Of a stretch of 64,000 bases of DNA, positions 28,518-37,722 are shown piece by piece. The stretch covers positions 1 to 64,000 of the forward strand of contig CAVOTD010000067.1 of assembly GCA_963698995.1 (NCBI GenBank), in the 5' to 3' direction. Position 1 is the first letter of the stretch. Each line of letters starts with the position of its first letter. The notes under the pieces are model-generated. The model was not told the DNA's origin and ran no database searches. It worked only from the letters and a program-made list of their open reading frames with translations. A program made the position numbers and the translations under genes. The stretch is from AP-15 sp963698995 (GTDB lineage: Bacteria > Pseudomonadota > Alphaproteobacteria > ATCC43930 > CGMCC-115725).

Positions 28518-29492
28518 ATGAAGAAATACATCCTGACGCGCGCTCTCTATAGCGTCGTCACGCTCTGGCTGCTCGTCACGATCGTCTTCGCCCTGGTCCG
28601 GCTCACCGGGGATCCGGTCAAAATGAAGGGCGAGATCGGCGCGGACCCCACCTTCTTGCAGCAGATGCGGCACGATTGGGGCCTGGACCAGCCATTCTAC
28701 GTGCAATATGCGAGCTTCCTGGAGAACTTGGTCCGCGGCGATTTTGGGCATTCGTTCGAGAAGTCGCTGCCGGTCAGCACGATCTACTTCGAACGGTTGC
28801 CCAATTCCCTGAAGCTGGGATTTGCCGCCTTCGCCATCTCCCTCTTCATCGGTGTCCCATTCGGCATGCTGTCGGCGCTAAAGGTCAATACGACCTGGGA
28901 CAGCGCGGGCAAAATGGTGGCCTTGCTCGGGCTCTCGGTTCCGGGCTTCTTTGTCGGCCTCGTCCTGATCATCATCTTCGGGGTAGATCTCGGCTGGCTA
29001 CCGGTACTCGGCAAAGGCACGAGCGCGTTTCGGCCCAGCGATCCCTCAAGCTGGGTGTCGTTCTGGTTTCAGGATTGGCGGCACCTGGCGATGCCTGCCT
29101 TTGCGCTCGGCTGGTATTTTTCCGGCGCAATGCTGCGCATCACCCGCTCTGGCATGCTCGACGTCCTCGGCACCGACTACGTCAAGCTCGTGCGCCTCAA
29201 AGGGGTGCCCGAGGCCATCGTGACGGCCAAGCACGCGCTGAAGAACGCGATGATCCCCGTCCTCACGATTGCCGGCCTCAACCTCGTCATCATGATCAAT
29301 GTGGCGGTGGTTATCGAGGTCATCTTCAACTGGCCCGGCGTCGGCCTCTTGCTCTACGACGGTTTGACCAATCGCGACTTCCCGATGGTGCAGGGAGTGG
29401 TGCTGATGTCTGGCGTGATGATCGTGCTGCTGAACTTCATGATCGACGTGCTCTACGCCTACGTCGACCCGCGCGTCAGGCTCTCCCGGTAA
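28518..29492 (+). CDS. Peptide-type ABC transporter permease (DppB-like)
   Basis: A 324-residue inner-membrane permease with six hydrophobic segments. It begins MKKYILTRALYSVVTLWLLV and has the family blocks GDPVKMKGEIG, YFERLPNSLKLGFAAFAISL and the ATPase-contact loop DYVKLVRLKGVPEAIVTAKH with ALKNAMIPVLTIAGL. ATG 28518 sits 16 bases after the binding-protein stop. It works with the next gene as the translocation pore. Confidence 0.92.
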   Translation: MKKYILTRALYSVVTLWLLVTIVFALVRLTGDPVKMKGEIGADPTFLQQMRHDWGLDQPFYVQYASFLENLVRGDFGHSFEKSLPVSTIYFERLPNSLKLGFAAFAISLFIGVPFGMLSALKVNTTWDSAGKMVALLGLSVPGFFVGLVLIIIFGVDLGWLPVLGKGTSAFRPSDPSSWVSFWFQDWRHLAMPAFALGWYFSGAMLRITRSGMLDVLGTDYVKLVRLKGVPEAIVTAKHALKNAMIPVLTIAGLNLVIMINVAVVIEVIFNWPGVGLLLYDGLTNRDFPMVQGVVLMSGVMIVLLNFMIDVLYAYVDPRVRLSR

Positions 29493-29516
29493 AAGGCGCC
29501 AATATGGCAACCGTCT

Positions 29517-30452
29517 TTGACGATGTCCGCTCCGTTGCAACCATACCGCAACGAGTTCTGGCGCCCTTTTCGTATTTTGCGCCGGCTTCCGGCGATACCG
29601 CTGCTGATTCTCGGGGTCCTGGCCTTTGCCGCCGTTTTTGCCCCGGTGATTGCGCCGCACAGCCCGCTGGATCCAGTGACCCCGACAAAGGCGCAATGCC
29701 TCGATCATTTCGGCACCGAGAGTTGCCCGTATGTCGACGGCGTGCCCCCGTTCTGGTCCGCCGGAGGCAACCTCGCCACACCTCTCGGCACGGATTTCCT
29801 GGGTCGCGACGTGCTCAGCCGGCTGATGTACGGCGCGCGGCTCTCTCTGCTCGTGGCGCTGACCGGCACGGTGGTGGCCGGAGCCATCGGGACGTTGGTC
29901 GGCGTGCTCGCCGGCTATATGGGCCGGTGGTGGGACCAGATCATCATGCGGATCACCGACGCCTGGCTGACATTGCCATCGCTCGTCTTCGCGATCCTGC
30001 TCTCCAGCGTGCGTGGCCCGGGCGTGTGGAACGTCGTGATAATCCTCGCCCTCGTCTTTTGGAGCCGGTATTCCCGGGCCGTACGGGGTGAGGTGCTGGC
30101 GCTGCGCGAGCGGGATTTTGTCAGACTGGCCGAGATCAACGGCATCAGCAAGCTGCGGATTATTTTCCGGCATCTGCTGCCCAATGTCATGAACACCGTG
30201 ATGGTGCTGTTCAGCCTGCAGGTCGGCGTCGCGGTGATTATCGAGGCCTCGCTCAGCTTCCTCGGTGTCGGCGTGCCGCCGCCTGAGCCCTCCTGGGGAT
30301 TGATGATGTCAGAAGGACGTGACGCCCTGATGGAGGGAAGTTGGTGGCTCGCTGTCTTCCCGGGCATCTGCATCAGCATGCTGGTGCTTTCCGCCAATAT
30401 GCTGGGGGATTGGATGCGCGTGCGCCTCGATCCCCAGTTGCGGAACCGCTGA
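29517..30452 (+). CDS. Peptide-type ABC transporter permease (DppC-like)
   Basis: A permease of about 310 residues that pairs with the previous gene. Typical features are the N-terminal PFRILRRLPAIPLLILGVLA, GTDFLGRDVLSRLMYGARLS, RYSRAVRGEVLALRERDFVR, a contact loop LRIIFRHLLPNVMNTVMV and EASLSFLGVGVPPPEPSWG. The start is uncertain: TTG 29517 and ATG 29523 are in frame and neither has a convincing ribosome site, while an ATG at 29504 is out of frame. About 24 bases separate it from dppB. Confidence 0.9.
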   Translation: MTMSAPLQPYRNEFWRPFRILRRLPAIPLLILGVLAFAAVFAPVIAPHSPLDPVTPTKAQCLDHFGTESCPYVDGVPPFWSAGGNLATPLGTDFLGRDVLSRLMYGARLSLLVALTGTVVAGAIGTLVGVLAGYMGRWWDQIIMRITDAWLTLPSLVFAILLSSVRGPGVWNVVIILALVFWSRYSRAVRGEVLALRERDFVRLAEINGISKLRIIFRHLLPNVMNTVMVLFSLQVGVAVIIEASLSFLGVGVPPPEPSWGLMMSEGRDALMEGSWWLAVFPGICISMLVLSANMLGDWMRVRLDPQLRNR

Positions 30453-30468
30453 GGCCGGATCGATTCGG

Positions 30469-31468
30469 GTGCCGCCACTGCTGCGTGTGGAAGGACTGAA
30501 GACGCATTATTTCGGCTTCGGAGGCAGCCGAGTCGTCAAGGCCGTCGACGGGATCAGCTTCACAGTCGAGGCCGGCGAGACCTTTGGCCTGGTCGGCGAG
30601 TTCGGGCTGCGGCAAGACGACCACATGTCACTCGATCGTCCGCCTGCTCGCGTCGAGCGCGCAGATCGTGGGTGGGCGCATCGAGCTCGACGGCGAGAAC
30701 CTGCTCGACCTCAATGCCCGCGCGATGCGCCGGGTGCGCGGGCGGCGGATCGCCAGCATCCTGCAAGATCCGATGGCCTCGCTCGACCCTCTGTTCTCGA
30801 TCGGCAATCAAGTGGCCGAACCCGCTTACTATCACGGGCTGATGCGCGGCCGGCCGCTGCGCCGGCGCGTCACGGAGTTGCTGGCGGCGGTACGCATCCC
30901 TTCGCCTGACAAGCGGAGCAGGGAATTCCCGCATCAGATGAGCGGCGGCATGCGCCAGCGCATCGTCGGCGCCATCGCCCAGGCGGGCGGTCCGCAGCTG
31001 ATCATTGCCGACGAGCCGACCACCAATCTCGACGTCACCATTCAGCTCCAATACCTCAACTTGTTGAAGGATCTGCAGCGCGCGAGCGGGGTCGCGCTAA
31101 TCTTTGTCACTCACAACCTCGGCATCGTCGCCAAGATGTGCGACACCGTCGCCGTGATGTACGCCGGCAAGATTGTCGAGAGGCAATCTGTGCGCGGTCT
31201 GTTCTACGCCCCGCGGCACCCCTACACTCAGGCGCTGCTCGATTCGATCCCAAAGCTCGGAACCAAGGAGCCTCTCTACGCGGTGCCGGGCCAACCGCCC
31301 GATCTCTCCGCGCTGCCGCCCGGCTGCAGTTTCCACCCGCGCTGCCGCCATACGATGGCGCGGTGCCGCATCGAGGAGCCCCCGGAGCAACCCGACGCTG
31401 GCAGTGGCACGACGCGATGCTGGTTGGCCGCGAGGTCAGAGCTGGCGTCTGAGGCAGTGCATGGCTGA
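30469..31468 (+). pseudogene. Peptide-type ABC transporter ATPase (DppD-like), one frameshift
   Basis: An ATPase of 332 residues if one extra base is removed. GTG 30469 opens PPLLRVEGLKTHYFGFGG and GETFGLVGE; then an extra T at about 30601 turns the Walker A codons out of frame. In the next frame SGCGKTTTCHSIVRLL continues, with signature HQMSGGMRQRIVGAIA, Walker B LIIADEPTTNLD, and the C-terminal CSFHPRCRHTMARC (the DppD/OppD cysteine-rich end). The break falls inside the ATP site, so as written the protein is dead, but the complete flanking operon argues for a sequence error. It overlaps the next gene by eight bases. Confidence 0.85.
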
Positions 31469-32426
31469 ACCGTTGCTCGAGGTGCGCGATCTCAAAAAGC
31501 ACTTTCCGGTGAAGGGCGCCGGCCTGCTGGGGAAACCGGGCGCGGTCCGCGCCGTCGATGGTATCAGCTTCACTGTCAATCGGGGGGAGACCCTCGGGCT
31601 CGTGGGTGAGTCGGGCTGTGGAAAGACGACCACTTCGAAGTTAGTCCTTGCCGCCGAGCGGCCGACAGCCGGTGTCATCGAGTTCGAAGGGCAGGACATC
31701 ACATCCCTCCCCGACAAGCGGCTCGGGGACTATCGGCGCAAAGTCCAGGTCGTGTTCCAGGATCCCTACAGTTCGCTCAGCCCACGGATGCGGGTCGGCG
31801 AGATCATCGCAGAGCCGCTGCAGGCCCATGAAGCGCTGTCACGCCAGGAGATAAAGTCTCGCGTCGGCGAGCTGCTGGAGCTGGTCGGCATGCGACCGGA
31901 CATGGCGCGCCTATTCCCGCACGAGTTCAGCGGCGGACAGCGCCAGCGGTTGGCGATCGCGCGGGCGCTTTCCACCAACGCGCGGCTCGTCGTGCTCGAC
32001 GAACCCGTGTCCGCCCTCGATGTCTCAATCCGCGCCCACATCATTCGTCTCTTGGAAGACATCCAGTCGCGCCTCGGCGTCAGCTATCTGTTTATCGCCC
32101 ATGACTTGGCCGCCGTCTCGCATCTCAGCCATCAGACGGCCGTCATGTATCTCGGCAAGCTCGTCGAGGTCGCCGACAGCCTCGAACTCTGCACCACCCC
32201 GCTCCACCCCTACACCAAGGCGCTGTTCGCGGCTTCGCTGCCGTCGCACCCCGACGAGGCGAGGGAGGAGATCGTCCTCAGTGGCGAGGTGCCGAGCGCG
32301 CTCAACCCACCGCGCGGCTGCCGGTTTCATCCGCGTTGTCCCTTCGCGATGCCCCGTTGCTCGGCGGAGGAGCCGGTACTAGCCGAGCAGTCCTCCGGCC
32401 ACATCGTGGCGTGTCATCTCTATTGA
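31461..32426 (+). CDS. Peptide-type ABC transporter ATPase (DppF-like)
   Basis: The second ATPase of the importer, 321 residues. Walker A is LVGESGCGKTTTSKLV, signature FSGGQRQRLAIARALS, Walker B LVVLDEPVSALD, switch FIAHDLAAV, and the C-terminal GCRFHPRCPFAMPRC. ATG 31461 lies inside the end of the previous gene. It closes the transport operon; the region after it carries a remnant and a hairpin. Confidence 0.93.
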   Translation: MAEPLLEVRDLKKHFPVKGAGLLGKPGAVRAVDGISFTVNRGETLGLVGESGCGKTTTSKLVLAAERPTAGVIEFEGQDITSLPDKRLGDYRRKVQVVFQDPYSSLSPRMRVGEIIAEPLQAHEALSRQEIKSRVGELLELVGMRPDMARLFPHEFSGGQRQRLAIARALSTNARLVVLDEPVSALDVSIRAHIIRLLEDIQSRLGVSYLFIAHDLAAVSHLSHQTAVMYLGKLVEVADSLELCTTPLHPYTKALFAASLPSHPDEAREEIVLSGEVPSALNPPRGCRFHPRCPFAMPRCSAEEPVLAEQSSGHIVACHLY

Positions 32427-32449
32427 GATGTCGAGCGCATGGCAAAATG

Positions 32450-32504
32450 ATCGACCAGGTCGCCAAGCAGGCAGGGCAAAGGCATCATCGACGCTTTCCC
32501 TCGA
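32450..32504 (+). pseudogene. Short amidohydrolase relic
   Basis: Read across frames this stretch encodes IDQVAKQAG then QGKGIIDAFLD-like sequence, matching IGQIANEQGKGIIDAFLD of the N-acyl-D-amino-acid deacylase at 23018-24718 (nucleotides near 24172-24220). About 55 bases are alike, with small indels. It is likely the remains of a second deacylase copy or of a duplication that spanned the importer. Confidence 0.55.
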
Positions 32505-32550
32505 CCGCGCGCAGCGCGCCTGACGGCTGGCCCGGTAGGGTAAACGCGAA

Positions 32551-32584
32551 CCCCTGGCCGGACTTGGCTTGGTCCGGCCAGGGG
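32551..32584. terminator. Strong hairpin between convergent genes
   Basis: CCCCTGGCCGGA at 32551-32562 pairs with TCCGGCCAGGGG at 32573-32584 around a ten-base loop. It lies between two convergent genes. No clear T run follows on either strand, so termination is inferred from position and stability. Confidence 0.4.
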
Positions 32585-32628
32585 GACGCAAACCCGGGGA
32601 ATTGGCGCTTGGGTGGGGCGGTCCGGTT

Positions 32629-34497
32629 TCAGCTGGCGAGCTGAACGACGTTGCCCTCCTGCAACCGGCACATCTGATCGAACAACCCGTGTTGGCGGCG
32701 CAGCGCGGCCGGGCGCCCATCCTCAACTATCCGACCTTCCTGCAGCACGACGACCCGGTCGAACCTCGCCACCGTTGACAAGCGGTGGGCGATCGCCACA
32801 ACGGTGCGGTCCTTCATCAATACTTCGAGCGCCCGTTGGATCTCGACCTCCGACGCGCTGTCGAGCGCCGAGGTCGCCTCGTCGAGCACGACGATCGGGG
32901 CATTTTTCAATAGCGCCCGGGCGATGCCGAGCCGCTGCCGCTGGCCACCCGAGAGCTTCATCCCGCGTTCGCCGACGATTGTGTCATAGCCTTGCGGCAG
33001 CGCGCGGATGAAATCGTCGCATCGCGCTGCTCGCGCCGCGGCCAGGACCTCGTCATTGGTTGCTTCGGGCTTGGCGTAGCGGATATTTTCCAGCACCGAA
33101 CGATGGAATAGCGAGATCTCCTGCGGCACTACAGCAATCGCCGCGCGCAAGCTGTCCTGCGTCATCGCGCGAATGTCCTGGTTGTCAATCAGCAACCGGC
33201 CATCGTCGATATCAAAAAGCCGCTGCAGCAGGCTGATCAAAGTCGATTTTCCGGCACCGGATGGTCCGACCAGACCGACCCGCTGGCCCGGCGCGATGCG
33301 CAGGTTGAAGCCGCGAAGGACAGGATCGCCGCCAGGATAGGAGAAGTCGACATTCTCGAATGCGATGCTGCCTCCCAGATGGATCAGCCGCCCCGCCCCC
33401 GGCTGGTCGACGACCCGGTGGTTTTCGCCGATAACCTGGATCGAATCCGCGATACGGGCGATGAACTGGCTCGTGTTTACCAGTGCAAAAGCCAGATCGC
33501 GCGATCCGTGCAGAATGCGGAAGGCCATCGCCACCGTTAAAACGACGTCACCCGGAGTGACCCGTCCTACGCTCCACAGATGCAGGGTCCAGGCGAGCAT
33601 GCCGCCTGCCATCAGCCAGAGGCCGAGATCGTGCAGCACACGCATCCGCTCGACATACATCAGACTATCGCGATGCGAGCTTTCCTCGATTTTGAGCAGG
33701 CGCTCGAAGCGGCTGCGCTCTCGTGTGCGCGCGGTAAACGCCTTTACTACCCAGATATTCGAAAGCACGTCCACCAGCTCGCCGCCGAGTTCGGCGGCAC
33801 GATCGGCATGAAGCCGGTGCCGCGGCATGCCGCGCTGGCTGAGCCGGACCAGCGCGCCCACCGCCAGCAGCACGAAAGCGAACAGGGCGGCGACCAAATG
33901 CCACTCTACGGTGGCCAGCATCGCCAGAGCGGCCAAAAAGTCGGCACATACCGGGGCGAGATTAAACAGCAAGGCCGAGAACGCCTGCTGCAGCGAATCC
34001 CCGGTGGCAGAGATGCGGTTGGCGAGCGAGCCGCCCATTCGATCGGAAAAATATCGGCTGCTATGCCCGCTCAGATGATTGAACAGGTCAAGTTTGGCTT
34101 CGGCCTTGTCCGCGAGAATGGCGCGGTAGCCGAACCAGCTACCGGAACGCCACAGCACGCTCTCACCGGCCAGCAGGACGCCAAACACGGCCAGCGCCCA
34201 CCAGACTGCTGAAATATGCTGTGGCCCGCCGGCCATCGCGTCGACGATCAGCTTCAAGCCATATTGCGCAACGCAAGCAAACGACGCCGCGCCGAGGACG
34301 GAAGCCACCGCAGCAAGATGAATAGCTGGACGCCTCCTGACATAGTGCCACAAAAAGGCAACCGGTCGGAGGGGGAAAGCCGCGGCGCCCAGTTCGTGCC
34401 GCTCCGCTCCGCCGCCGGGCCGGGGATCACGGTCTTCCGGGTTAGCGGCTAACCGAGCAGTGCTGAGTTGCGCAAGTCCCATCGACGCTTCTCTCAA
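32629..34497 (-). CDS. ABC exporter (membrane domain plus ATPase)
   Basis: A 622-residue MsbA/HlyB-type half-transporter: six hydrophobic segments within residues 40-340, then an ATPase domain. The ATP site is intact: Walker A VGLVGPSGAGKSTLISLL, Q-loop VVPQEISLF, signature KLSGGQRQRLGIARAL, Walker B PIVVLDEATSALD and switch AIAHRLSTV. Such proteins export lipids, glycans or peptides as homodimers. Its neighbours are a glycosyltransferase on the opposite strand and further envelope genes, so a glycolipid or polysaccharide substrate is plausible but unproven. Confidence 0.9.
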   Translation of the reverse strand: MREASMGLAQLSTARLAANPEDRDPRPGGGAERHELGAAAFPLRPVAFLWHYVRRRPAIHLAAVASVLGAASFACVAQYGLKLIVDAMAGGPQHISAVWWALAVFGVLLAGESVLWRSGSWFGYRAILADKAEAKLDLFNHLSGHSSRYFSDRMGGSLANRISATGDSLQQAFSALLFNLAPVCADFLAALAMLATVEWHLVAALFAFVLLAVGALVRLSQRGMPRHRLHADRAAELGGELVDVLSNIWVVKAFTARTRERSRFERLLKIEESSHRDSLMYVERMRVLHDLGLWLMAGGMLAWTLHLWSVGRVTPGDVVLTVAMAFRILHGSRDLAFALVNTSQFIARIADSIQVIGENHRVVDQPGAGRLIHLGGSIAFENVDFSYPGGDPVLRGFNLRIAPGQRVGLVGPSGAGKSTLISLLQRLFDIDDGRLLIDNQDIRAMTQDSLRAAIAVVPQEISLFHRSVLENIRYAKPEATNDEVLAAARAARCDDFIRALPQGYDTIVGERGMKLSGGQRQRLGIARALLKNAPIVVLDEATSALDSASEVEIQRALEVLMKDRTVVAIAHRLSTVARFDRVVVLQEGRIVEDGRPAALRRQHGLFDQMCRLQEGNVVQLAS

Positions 34498-34822
34498 TCT
34501 TCCGATAGGTTGAGTATTCAGGTATCATCGTAGGTCAGCTTAAAAGCGCCGCGGATACAGCGCATCCAGTGTGGGGCAAGCAACCTTCGTGCCTGCTTCT
34601 CGACATCGTTGCCGGGGCGATCCCTCCGCCGGCAAACGGCGATCCCGAAGAGGATATTCCCCGATCAACCTGCGACCTTTTGCAAGTCTCCTATTCGAGT
34701 TCGCCGCCGCCGCGGGTAGCCGGGGTGAGCCGCGATGCCGCAGGCCTTCGGATGCAACCCTTTCGCGGGCCCGGCGATTACCTCTTGCAGCCGCGGGTGC
34801 GGCATTGTGACCCGGAGCCAAA
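34498..34822. other. Divergent intergenic region
   Basis: These 325 bases separate the divergent ABC exporter and glycosyltransferase genes and should contain both promoters. I see no gene, repeat or clear promoter pair. Confidence 0.5.
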
Positions 34823-35854
34823 ATGCAAATTGCTCAAATCGCGCCTCTAATGGAAGCGGTTCCCCCCAAACTTTACGGCGGCAGCGAGCGGATCGTTGCC
34901 TATCTGACGGACGAACTCGTGACCATGGGGCACGAGGTTACCTTATTCGCCAGCGGCGACAGTGTGACGACGGCGACCTTAGAACCGGGCTGCGCGAGAG
35001 CGCTTCGACTGGATCCGACGGTCCGCGACAGCGTGGCGCCTCTGCTCGCCATGCTCGAGAGCGTCGCGCAGCGCGCCCACGACTTCGATGTCGTGCACCT
35101 CCATTGCGACTACCTCGGCTATCCGGTGCTGCGGCGAACCGGAGTACCATTCCTCGCCACTCTGCACGGCCGCCTCGATCTGCCCGAACTGAAATCGCTC
35201 TATCGCGCGTTTTCCGACGTGCCGGTGGTCTCGATTTCCAATTCCCAGCGCGGGCCGCTGCCCGAGGCGGGCTTTGTTGCCACGGTGTATCATGGCCTGC
35301 CCGAACGGCTGCTGCTTCCGGGCAGCGGAAGCGGGGGATATTTGGCGTTTCTCGGCCGCATTTCACCGGAGAAGGCGCCGGACCGGGCGATCCGCATCGC
35401 GGCGCAGGCCGGGATGCGGCTGATGATCGCCGCTAAGATCGACCGGGTCGACCAAGATTACTTCAACGCTGAAATCGAGCCTCTGCTCGCTCAGCCGCAT
35501 GTCGAGTTCATCGGTGAGATCAGCGAGCACGAGAAGGGCGATTTCTTGGGCAACGCAGCCGGTTTAGTGTTTCCGATCGCGTGGCCGGAGCCATTCGGCC
35601 TGGTAATGATCGAAGCCATGGCGTGCGGAACTCCGGTGATCGCAATCCGAGGCGGCTCCGTCACCGAGGTCGTTGACGAGGGCGTCACGGGGTTCATTGT
35701 CGGGAACGAGGCGGCGGCGGCGGATGCCGCCGGGCAACTCCATACGCTGGACCGCGGGATTGTGCGATCGGTGTTCGAGCAACGTTTCACCGCCCGGCGG
35801 ATGGCGCTAGACTATACCCGAATTTACCAGAAGCTGGCATCTGCCGGGCGTTAG
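34823..35854 (+). CDS. GT4-family glycosyltransferase
   Basis: A 343-residue glycosyltransferase of the GT-B fold, family 4. It starts MQIAQIAPLMEAVPPKLYGG with the glycine-rich acceptor loop GGSERIVAYLTDEL; the second domain has FLGRISPEKAPDRAIRIAA and the nucleotide-sugar motif EPFGLVMIEAMACGTPVIA. It would transfer a sugar from a nucleotide donor to an acceptor in the cytoplasm. Specificity is unknown. Followed by the PRC-barrel gene after 39 bases. Confidence 0.9.
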   Translation: MQIAQIAPLMEAVPPKLYGGSERIVAYLTDELVTMGHEVTLFASGDSVTTATLEPGCARALRLDPTVRDSVAPLLAMLESVAQRAHDFDVVHLHCDYLGYPVLRRTGVPFLATLHGRLDLPELKSLYRAFSDVPVVSISNSQRGPLPEAGFVATVYHGLPERLLLPGSGSGGYLAFLGRISPEKAPDRAIRIAAQAGMRLMIAAKIDRVDQDYFNAEIEPLLAQPHVEFIGEISEHEKGDFLGNAAGLVFPIAWPEPFGLVMIEAMACGTPVIAIRGGSVTEVVDEGVTGFIVGNEAAAADAAGQLHTLDRGIVRSVFEQRFTARRMALDYTRIYQKLASAGR

Positions 35855-35893
35855 GGAGATGCCGTTCAAGATTGACCAGGAAAAGGCGCCGCG

Positions 35894-36409
35894 ATGCCGA
35901 TCGGGGACCTGTGGCCGGGCAGCCTGCGGTTACCGCTCGCAGTTGCTGGAAGCCTTTCAGTCGTCGCAGTAATTCTGCATGTCGCGGTGGCGCAACCGCC
36001 GTCGGCCGCAGTCCCTCAGGCAACAAACTCGCCGGCACTGAACGGGGCCAGTCTCGACTATTTTCCACGCGACCACCTCTTCCGGATCCTCGGAAAGGAC
36101 GTGATGAGCGCGAAAGGCGAGGATATGGGGCGGATCGTCGACGTCCTATTCGACGAGGAGGGGGAGGCGCGCGCCGCGGTGATCGACTTCGGCGGGTTTC
36201 TTGGGGTGGGAACGAGAAAAATAGCGATCAGCTGGAGCGCCTTGCGCTTCAATCTGGGGGAGAAGAAGAACGTAATCGCGCTCGATCTCGGTCGCGAGCA
36301 GTTGAAAGCTGCTCCCGAATACAAATCCAGCGAGTCGGACAAGCCCATCCCAGTAGTGGCCCAGCCGCAACCTGCCCCGAGCCAAACCACCCCTGATCCC
36401 GGTCGCTGA
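35894..36409 (+). CDS. PRC-barrel domain protein with signal or anchor
   Basis: A 171-residue protein. Residues 8-33 form a hydrophobic segment (LRLPLAVAGSLSVVAVILHV) that is either a signal peptide or a membrane anchor. Residues 58-135 are a PRC-barrel: the block LGKDVMSAKGEDMGRIVDVL and FDEEGEARAAVIDFGGFLGV are typical. The C-terminus is Pro/Gln-rich. PRC-barrels bind partners in photosynthetic reaction centres, RNA processing and envelope proteins; the role here is unknown. Confidence 0.85.
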   Translation: MPIGDLWPGSLRLPLAVAGSLSVVAVILHVAVAQPPSAAVPQATNSPALNGASLDYFPRDHLFRILGKDVMSAKGEDMGRIVDVLFDEEGEARAAVIDFGGFLGVGTRKIAISWSALRFNLGEKKNVIALDLGREQLKAAPEYKSSESDKPIPVVAQPQPAPSQTTPDPGR

Positions 36410-36476
36410 TAAACTCGGCATGATGCCTCGATCGCGATCGTGGATGGGCCTGCGAGCGCGCTCTGCTACGGAGCCA

Positions 36477-37682
36477 ATGACCCGCAGTCAGCGCGCGCTC
36501 GATGGGCTTAATTTTTTTGTCGCGAACTTTCAAACCGGTTTTGGGCCATTTATTTCGGTCTATTTGACCGGCGTCGGTTGAACTCAGGGCGCGATCGGCG
36601 CCGCGCTCAGCGCCGGCACGGTCGCAGGGATGGTGAGTCAAGTTCCCGGCGGGATGTTGGTCGATGCCGTGCGCAACAAGCGAGCGGCAGCGGCGGCGGC
36701 GATCGGAGCGATCATGGCAAGCGCCCTGGCGATAGCTCTGTGGCCCGCCCTATTGCCGATCGCCCTAGCTGAGATATTGCACTCGTTTGCCAGCTCGGTG
36801 CTCGGCCCGGCCATCGCCGCATTGAGCCTCGCCCTAGTCAATCCCAGCGCCTTTGGCGAAAGGCTCGGCCGAAACGCCCGTTATTTGGCGATGGGAAACG
36901 CGTTTGCTGCTGGGCTGATGGGCACGTTCGGTTATTACATTGGGGATCGCGCGGTGTTTCTGTTGACCGCTTCGCTCGGTATTCCCGCGCTGGTCGCCAT
37001 CGAAATGATCCGCGACGCGGATATGGCGCGACCCGAGCTCCGCCCGATGACCGCGTCGGCGCCAATGCCCAAACGCGACGATTGGTCATGGCGCGTTCTC
37101 GGAGACCGTCGACTGCTCGCCTACAGCCTATGCGTAAGCTTGTTCCAACTCGCCAATGCGGCAATGCTGCCGATTGCTGCCGGGATGGTGACAAAGCGGG
37201 CCGGCAGCGAGGCGCAATTGGTGATTGCCGCCTGCATCGTCGCGCCACAGCTGGTGACGGCGGTCATTTCCCCCTGGGCCGGGCGAGCCGCCGAGGGCTG
37301 GGGGCGCCGGCCGATCCTGCTCCTCGGTTTCGCCGCGTTGCCGCTCCGCGGCATGCTGTTCGCTGGCATCGTCGACCCGTATTTGATGGTATTGATCCAG
37401 GTGCTCGATGGATTGAGCGCCGCGGCACTCGGCGTTCTGACACCGCTGATCGTAGCCGATATCACGCGCGATACCGGCCATTATACGACCTGTCTGGGGG
37501 TGGTCGGGCTTGCAATCGGCGGCGGCGCGACATTGAGCACGACGGCAGCCGGGCTTGTGGCGGACCATTTCGGCAGCACGGCCTCGTTTCTGAGCCTCGC
37601 CGCAGCCGGGCTCTGCGCGACCGCGCTCGTCGGAATCCTAATGCCGGAGACGCGACCGGCGTCTAACACGGCGAACCCGTGA
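36477..37682 (+). pseudogene. MFS transporter with in-frame TGA
   Basis: A major-facilitator protein of about 401 residues with twelve predicted membrane segments. From ATG 36477 the sequence reads MTRSQRALDGLNFFVANFQT and GFGPFISVYLTGVG, then TGA at 36579-36581, then TQGAIGAALSAGTVAGM. Relatives carry Trp (TGG) at this position, so one G-to-A change, or an error, creates the stop. Downstream GTG 36630 could restart but would lose the first helix. The rest (GRAAEGWGRRPILLLGFAAL, FGSTASFLSLAA) is intact. A translational recoding of TGA is not supported by any nearby element. Confidence 0.8.
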
Positions 37683-37722
37683 CTGATAACTCGGGTTTGC
37701 CGCCAGCTTCATCCGGAATAGG

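Noticed and set aside
34569..34850. Short open frames upstream of the GT4 gene
   Set aside because: They are Arg/Pro-rich, lack ribosome sites and overlap the glycosyltransferase start.
36579..36581. TGA as a selenocysteine or recoded codon
   Set aside because: The aligned residue is Trp in relatives, no recoding hairpin follows, and MFS proteins are not selenoproteins.
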